Position numbers and translations under genes: made by a program
Shown: in pieces, positions 60,101 to 64,000 of the stretch
How the letters are laid out: each line of letters starts with the position of its first letter
Position numbering within the stretch: position 1 is the stretch's first letter
DNA from: Eggerthellaceae bacterium
GTDB taxonomy: Bacteria > Actinomycetota > Coriobacteriia > Coriobacteriales > Eggerthellaceae
Reading direction: 5' to 3'
Assembly: GCA_022791455.1 (NCBI GenBank)
Contig: JAAVZC010000006.1
Location: forward strand, 1 to 64,000
Length of the DNA stretch: 64,000 nucleotides
The notes under the pieces: generated by a model
Told to the model about the DNA's origin: nothing
Database searches by the model: none
What the model saw: the letters and a program-made list of their open reading frames with translations, nothing else

Positions 60101-62779
60101 CTTGAAGTAGTTCTTGGCCGGCTTGTAGTTCACGGTCACCGTGTGCTTATCGCCGTTGGGAGTAGCGGGCATCAGGTAGTCGTTCTTGGACACCTCGATG
60201 GTGTGAACGAAAATGCCGTGCTCGCGCCCGTCGTAGCCCTTGTAGGTTTCGTCGGCCGCGTCCGCCTGCGCAGCGGGCTCGTTGGCCACCAGCGAATCCA
60301 GCGGCAGCGAGGCAATACGGAAGAGCGACGCGTTGTTCAGCTTGTTGTTGGCAATTGCCTGATCGATCAGGTTCTTGGCAGCGGTTTCGGAAGTAACCAC
60401 CGTGGTGTTGGCGTTGGTCACGCCGGCGTCGGAGTACACCACCGGCACGGTTTCCACCACTTCGCCGTCCACCACAATCTCGATCTCGCCGGTGGGCGCC
60501 TTGCAGGTAGTGGCAGTGCCCTTGCCGCTGGTGACGTCGGCCACCACGACCAGCTTGTCGAACGCGTCGGACTTGTTGCCATCAGTCTTGCCCCAAGCCG
60601 CCTTCAGCGAAACAATGGCAGAGGGCACGGTGTTGATGACCGCATTGCCCGTCGCGCGATGGCCGTAATAGCTGTTCGCAAAAGTAGCATTTTCCGCGTA
60701 CTGATACGAAGTCATTGTGATTTCAAAAGAACCAGCATCAGCCGGCAGGGCATCCGCCCCTTCTGCCGAAAGCGGACCAGAGGGCTTGCCGTTCTCGTCC
60801 AGCGCCTGATAGCTGAACTGGACAAGGTCCTTCTTCAGCACATCGGAGTAGCCGCTCTTGTTCAGCGTTTGTACCGTGCCGTCAGTCGGATTGACATAGG
60901 TAATCGCATTGTCTTCGCTCAGAACCCACGGCTCAAAAGCCAGACCATCGTAGTCCTTCTGAAGAGCATGGCTGAAGTCCTCGGGGAAATCGAAGAACAG
61001 GAAGCGCTTCATGTGGCCGCCGGATTCGGTCGGCTTCTGAATAAAGAGGGTATCGACGGGAGTACTTACGTAGGTGCCCGTTTCGGCATCGTATTTCTGG
61101 ACAGTCAGGTCTACGCGCACTTCTTTGTCGCCCTGGGTGACGGACTTGGGAAGCCAGATGTACAGCTTGCCGTCGTCGAGGAACGAGGGGGAGCCGTAGG
61201 TCTTGTCGCTGCCCGTGATGGTAAGCGCGAAGTTGTCGATCTTTACCGGGCCACCATTTGCGGCATCGCCCAAGCCGTCGGAATCCTTCAGGTCGATGGT
61301 AAGCATAAAGACCTGGTCGCTTGCGCTGGGATTGGAGATAAAGGTGTCAGTGTCGGTGTTGTAAGCGTTAGGCTCGAACTTGGTCGCATGGACGGAGCCG
61401 CCGGTAATAATGACGTTACCGCCAGAGCCACCAAGGTGGGAGTTGCTTCCGCTCACATAAGGAAGCAAGGTTCCTCCCGAAACCTTAATGATGTGATTGG
61501 TGTTATTTCCACCGCAACCACGGCCGAACGCGTTGCCATGATCATAGCCCTGAGCGCAGATATATCCACCGTTGATGAAGATATCACCTGCGGTCGCACT
61601 GTGCCAACCACTGCCGATGGCGGCACCATGATACGAGCCGTACGCAAAAACCTTAGCGTTGTTGAAAACCATTTGCGTAGCACCACAATAGTCTCCACCG
61701 CCAATACCAGTACCAGCAGAATCGTTCCCACTTGACGCAGACGGAGAGCCATCGGCAAAGACGTTATCCAGCCCAGAAATCGATGCGGCAGTAGAAACAC
61801 CGCCATATGCGCCAGCACGAATAATGCCACCATTAAAGATCATGATGCCGCCAGGCGTACGCGCCGATCCACCTTTGCTGCCAATACCTGCCGCATAGGG
61901 ACCGCCCCGAGCATACAGCGTCCCAGGGTTCGGGCTCGACAGCCCATCCACGCTGGACCCTGCAGGAAGCACGGTGCCGTTGCCGAGGGTTACCTGAGCC
62001 CCAATACGTCCCTCTGCGGGCACAACCTGGGAATCAAGGTCATCAACATTGCCATGAAGTTCGGTGGAGTTGCGCACCTCGTCATCTATCACAAGCACAT
62101 TGGTGCCTTCACACTGGATAGCAGCCGTGTAATTGGCCGTCGCAACAAGCTTGTTAACGCTTCCATCCGCGAGCGTAATATGCGCGCGCGTATTTTCCGT
62201 ACCAGGTAGACCGATCGGCGCACCCGCACCCGTAACAATAAACACGCCATCCAAAGTGATATCCGCATGGGCTCCGCTCTGGATTGCAATACGATCGGTG
62301 GTCTGGGTGTTCGGGTCTGTGTTGCGAATTGTGAGCGGGGTGCTCGTCTTGATTGTCAGCACACCGGACGCATATTCATAGTCAACACCAGCCGTACCAC
62401 CGGATACGGTGAAGGCACCTGCAGCGGAATCTGCCAATGGCGCGATGCCGTCGCCTTCTTCGTCGAGCTCGCTGGCGACCATGATGTCGGCGTCCGTTGC
62501 AGGCTCCTCGTTGCCGACAACTTCCGTGTCGTCAGCCGGGGCCGCTTCGCCTTCCGCATCTGATTCGTCGCCCTGCTCCGGCGTGTCGCCATCGGCGGTC
62601 GCGTCGCCTTCCGCGCTCGCCGCGTCGTCGGTCATGATGTCGTTCACCTCGGTAAACGTCACCTCGCCGTCCGGGTTGCCGAACGCCGACGAGCCCAAAG
62701 AAGGCACGCACAGCCCCAGCACCAGCGCGAACGCAAAGAAACACTTGAGCAGCTTTGTGTTCGTTTTTTCTCCAGTCAT
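57161..62779 (-). CDS. Giant sortase-anchored surface protein 2
   Basis: 1872 residues. Signal peptide KLLKCFFAFALVLGLCVPSL; an acidic Glu/Asp/Ala stretch to about residue 115; a Gly-rich beta-helix-like region (AGIGSKGGSARTPGG, GAAIGSGWHS) resembling carbohydrate-active or adhesion helices; beta-sandwich segments; DPTDPDNPGG linkers; two DUF11-like modules (LKVTKTVKNLSRSNSD, ITITKTAENLDHTDG); DTDGDGxPD repeats (57989-58353); LAKTG, a hydrophobic helix and RKRRQTF. The last motif is a variant sortase signal. ATG at 62779 after CAGGAG. Unlike giant protein 1 its signal peptide is in frame. Likely role: adhesion or surface display. Confidence 0.85.
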   Translation of the reverse strand: MTGEKTNTKLLKCFFAFALVLGLCVPSLGSSAFGNPDGEVTFTEVNDIMTDDAASAEGDATADGDTPEQGDESDAEGEAAPADDTEVVGNEEPATDADIMVASELDEEGDGIAPLADSAAGAFTVSGGTAGVDYEYASGVLTIKTSTPLTIRNTDPNTQTTDRIAIQSGAHADITLDGVFIVTGAGAPIGLPGTENTRAHITLADGSVNKLVATANYTAAIQCEGTNVLVIDDEVRNSTELHGNVDDLDSQVVPAEGRIGAQVTLGNGTVLPAGSSVDGLSSPNPGTLYARGGPYAAGIGSKGGSARTPGGIMIFNGGIIRAGAYGGVSTAASISGLDNVFADGSPSASSGNDSAGTGIGGGDYCGATQMVFNNAKVFAYGSYHGAAIGSGWHSATAGDIFINGGYICAQGYDHGNAFGRGCGGNNTNHIIKVSGGTLLPYVSGSNSHLGGSGGNVIITGGSVHATKFEPNAYNTDTDTFISNPSASDQVFMLTIDLKDSDGLGDAANGGPVKIDNFALTITGSDKTYGSPSFLDDGKLYIWLPKSVTQGDKEVRVDLTVQKYDAETGTYVSTPVDTLFIQKPTESGGHMKRFLFFDFPEDFSHALQKDYDGLAFEPWVLSEDNAITYVNPTDGTVQTLNKSGYSDVLKKDLVQFSYQALDENGKPSGPLSAEGADALPADAGSFEITMTSYQYAENATFANSYYGHRATGNAVINTVPSAIVSLKAAWGKTDGNKSDAFDKLVVVADVTSGKGTATTCKAPTGEIEIVVDGEVVETVPVVYSDAGVTNANTTVVTSETAAKNLIDQAIANNKLNNASLFRIASLPLDSLVANEPAAQADAADETYKGYDGREHGIFVHTIEVSKNDYLMPATPNGDKHTVTVNYKPAKNYFKSLGLEDNNLLEEIEVEQVTPDSGVTPGPGSTVVEDDPTDPDNPGGDPTDPDNPGGNPSDPSNPSNKELVKNYTVTGTYGTNNGKIEFTINSPSFGAFEITNSDGAVIDVIKPELVTDANGNPVRNGDNLQYKVTFDMVSAGASKVTMVQKATGGYTKSTFNFDVTVYPNPGDAPKIDVKVETENLGNPATPDADVAPDGMAQPGDTVRYTVVASNTAAGTAWQTPEVSDVTSENVTIDPDSIEVAINYPTPSDTPEVDEDGNPIPQPEPVWVKPDPSTYTIKDGKVVFKTDSSVYGGHSLAVRFNATVNPGTSDRDKDHKDPVEIENSPSADGTYGINENPDTSGTNPGAKRDIPDANINAEDPAPLTVIPDDVAPGDLKVTKTVKNLSRSNSDRALVGDELEFTIVVTNKTPDSCLYNAFVLDPLPKGVTYVAGSISGVDSEGKPLKVTDSAYNASLNAIGLYVGDLYYGETATVTFKTKVGSDAREGGADNVAVSSGDQPTKEKDPDKDKPNDPSDPSDPSDPSNPGGDPSDPSNPDKPHYPNNPVDPSDPDKKPVLPTDPDDLDKNVPGKDPNPDPTKPSVNVDIDGDGIPDVNIDTDGDGEPDINIVDKDGDGKPDYIDPTDPSIDPTDPETWPKPDVNIIDKDGDGKPDPITPDTDLVPDVNVDTNGDGKPDVNVDTTGDGKPDTNIDEDKNGTPDDKEDQPGGVDPSDPFWGDKTGMTPEDLDEFIEELPITGDNEDNPASPGVVLPSDPNMSNITITKTAENLDHTDGYTYVGDKVRYTITVANSQVDSAWMAVVVRDDVPVGVEPIAGSFKVILADGTEVAVPDNAYDASTRILAVNMGDVEGGTNVRFIFDAEIGEEALDSDVGNIAKAYGSLPSGIPGDELNNKAQPGTKFTPSQGWPAYEATHAGISNPDKVYPSAKVSATSKVRPSLDKSLAKTGDFNGTTVAGLSGAAVAALLLALFAWRKRRQTF
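57989..58353 (-). repeat. DTDGDGxPD repeats in giant protein 2
   Basis: Tandem VDIDGDGIPDVN-like units, interrupted by a short DPTDP linker. Sequence and spacing match the array at 39333-40058. Confidence 0.85.
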
Positions 62780-63166
62780 CACTACTCCTGACCTCGTCCC
62801 CTACAGCGCGCTCATCGCTGTCGGGAATTTCAAACCCCTATTTCCACCCTCAGAAAAACCAGGAAACGATGCCCGCATCGGGTCGGCTCTGCAAGGCATC
62901 GTTTCGCGGCCCTTCTGAGGAATTGGCGAGAATGCATGCCGCGGCGCGCGAGGCGAAACCCCTCGCAGTGCGGGCACGAGAAAAGACATGGCGAAGCAAC
63001 CCTTCCCGCGCAGACGAAAAGGGCGCACGAAAAGCCGCCCCCGAAGGGATGCGGCCGAAAAATATTCCGTTATGGTGAAGTTGAGCGGGTTGAATTTAGC
63101 GGTTGCCGGGTCGACGGCGCCAGGCGCCCCTTTGCTGGACACCGGAGGAATTATCCTCCTAGAATG
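62780..63166. other. Long upstream region of giant protein 2
   Basis: No convincing gene on either strand. Short open frames lack start signals. It contains an inverted GGAGGA/TCCTCC pair at 63144-63159 next to a C tract. The promoter of the surface-protein gene must lie here or further up. Confidence 0.4.
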
Positions 63167-63176
63167 CCCCCCCCCC
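63167..63176. promoter_or_regulatory. Ten-C homopolymer upstream of giant protein 2
   Basis: Ten consecutive C in non-coding DNA, about 390 bases before the surface-protein start. Similar in kind to the nine-base tract in giant protein 1, but outside a recognised gene. Confidence 0.5.
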
Positions 63177-63221
63177 GAAGCTTATTTTCAACCAAGAAGC
63201 CATGGCAAAGCCACGCAAAAC

Positions 63222-63241
63222 CCCTGATCCGGCTGGATCAG
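63222..63241 (-). terminator. Terminator of the bPH2 gene
   Basis: CTGATCC-AGCC-GGATCAG followed by GGGGTTTTG on the minus strand, 135 bases after the stop. The T tail is short. Confidence 0.55.
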
Positions 63242-63376
63242 TGTTCGCGTCGAGAAGTATCTCGCGTAGTGCTTTGGTCACGCCTTGTCCCGCTTTTCTG
63301 CTTGTAGTGCTAATGGTGCAGTTAGCAAATACTGCCATGAATCTTACGGTTTGGCAACAGCAATTCCGGGAAAGAG

Positions 63377-64000
63377 CTACCTCCGGGGTTCGAGCCATTG
63401 GAGCCAGGCGGCTCCGGCTTCTTCGCGCGCGTCGATGAGGCTGATGGTGGTGCCGCCGATACCTGCCGCGATGGTGGCGCGCAGAGTGACCGTGTGCGCT
63501 CGCCGCTGGAACGGGTTGCTGCGCGTGCAGCCGAACTGGATCTTCTGGCGCGGGAAGGTGATGCTCTCCCGCCCGATGCCGCCGTTGCTCACCTGCATGA
63601 AGCGGCGGTTCACGGCGAAGCTGCTCTCGCGTGCCCACAGCACAGCGCCGATGCAATTCACAATCATGCACACCACGCCGGCCGCGTACAAAAACGCCGC
63701 GCCGTAATCGAAGATGAACAGCATGTCCCACAACTCCGGGTCGTCCGATAGCATGGCGGCCAGATGCATGCCGCCCTGGCAAAGCGCCGCGAACACGATG
63801 ATCCAGAAGCCCGCGCCCTGCCAGAGCGTGCGGCGAATGACGGCACGACGCAGGGCCACTTTCGCCACCGGCGTGACCTGAGTGGGCATGTCGGAGAACT
63901 CCGGCAACAGCCCGGAAATAATGCGGGCGCACTCGCTCTTCTTCACGAAGGGATGCACCACCACCTTGCCAGCGGTGCCGTCTTTGTTGCCGCCCTCCGC
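63377..64000 (-). CDS. bPH2 (PH-like) domain membrane protein, 5' end outside window
   Basis: The frame is open to the window edge, so 207 codons are the C-terminal part of a longer protein. Two membrane segments (GAGFWIIVFAALCQGGMHLA and GAAFLYAAGVVCMIVNCIGA) precede a bPH2 domain with MQVSNGGIGRESITFPRQKI and NPFQRRAHTVTLR, the layout of YdbT/YdbS-like proteins. Function unknown. A candidate internal start lies at 63964, but the upstream codons remain open without a binding site, so a partial gene is more likely. Confidence 0.75.
   Translation of the reverse strand, partial: AEGGNKDGTAGKVVVHPFVKKSECARIISGLLPEFSDMPTQVTPVAKVALRRAVIRRTLWQGAGFWIIVFAALCQGGMHLAAMLSDDPELWDMLFIFDYGAAFLYAAGVVCMIVNCIGAVLWARESSFAVNRRFMQVSNGGIGRESITFPRQKIQFGCTRSNPFQRRAHTVTLRATIAAGIGGTTISLIDAREEAGAAWLQWLEPRR

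Noticed and set aside
57359..61735. A 1458-codon plus-strand open frame opposite giant protein 2
   Set aside because: Antisense shadow: low-complexity Val/Arg/Gly/His composition and no start signal, while the minus strand has a signal peptide, domains and wall anchor.
63159..63376. Short peptide ending at the ten-C tract as a second phase-variable gene
   Set aside because: The ATG before ASWLKISF has no binding site, and the frame gained by changing tract length shows no recognisable protein.

Overview
The window looks like a chromosomal segment of a GC-rich gut-type actinobacterium of the class Coriobacteriia, most likely family Eggerthellaceae. The basis is high GC throughout, two complete Tat-exported molybdopterin oxidoreductase operons (catalytic subunit, four-cluster ferredoxin, NrfD anchor) plus a third NrfD-type operon, Gram-positive surface proteins with sortase signals, and many ATG-A overlaps between genes. 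No 16S gene or other marker fixes the genus, so this is inference.

Layout. 1-9.4 kb holds housekeeping genes: guaB (cut by the window edge), engB, an M18 aminopeptidase, rubrerythrin, a NUDIX hydrolase, a TrpR-like YerC protein, then ilvE and cimA for branched-chain amino acids. 9.4-11.2 kb is a two-gene ABC exporter whose ATPase is frameshifted near its 3' end. A tRNA-Arg(CCT) at 11.4 kb opens an accessory island (11.5-15.3 kb): an orphan CdiA-type nuclease, an unknown zinc-finger protein and an HTH-nucleotidyltransferase/HEPN/NERD operon. 15.3-20.4 kb has a phosphoesterase and a galactose operon (GH2 glycosidase, galT, galK). 20.4-26.7 kb is a six-gene respiratory operon (MopB, FeS, NrfD, di-haem-like protein, DUF4405-like cytochrome b, TorD chaperone). 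27-29.4 kb is an NrfD/SPFH/GntR operon with the same operator as the respiratory operon. 29.8-33.3 kb has a shikimate-kinase-like protein, an EamA transporter and recQ.

Between two tRNA-Ser genes (33.4 and 35.0 kb) lie two toxin-antitoxin pairs. Then come tadA, ispE, a small membrane protein and citrate synthase. 39.1-46.5 kb encodes a giant LPXTG surface protein whose signal-peptide region contains a run of nine G that puts it out of frame, a likely phase-variation switch. An ATP-grasp gene, a tRNA-Arg(ACG), a second MopB/FeS/NrfD operon with a TetR regulator, and a GH25 lysozyme/folD/fchA cluster follow. An NlpC/P60 hydrolase, a second giant sortase-type protein (57.2-62.8 kb) and the C-terminal part of a bPH2-domain protein close the window.

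Dispersed elements tie the window together. About ten copies of a palindromic repeat with TGTCATCCTGAGCG-type ends lie mostly between genes, but two copies are translated in frame inside the M18 peptidase and GalT. A second family of GC-rich palindromes sits just after stop codons. The strongest candidates for new biology are the poly-G switch, the in-frame repeats, the shared respiratory operator, the FolD/FchA division of labour and the HTH-MNT/HEPN/NERD operon.
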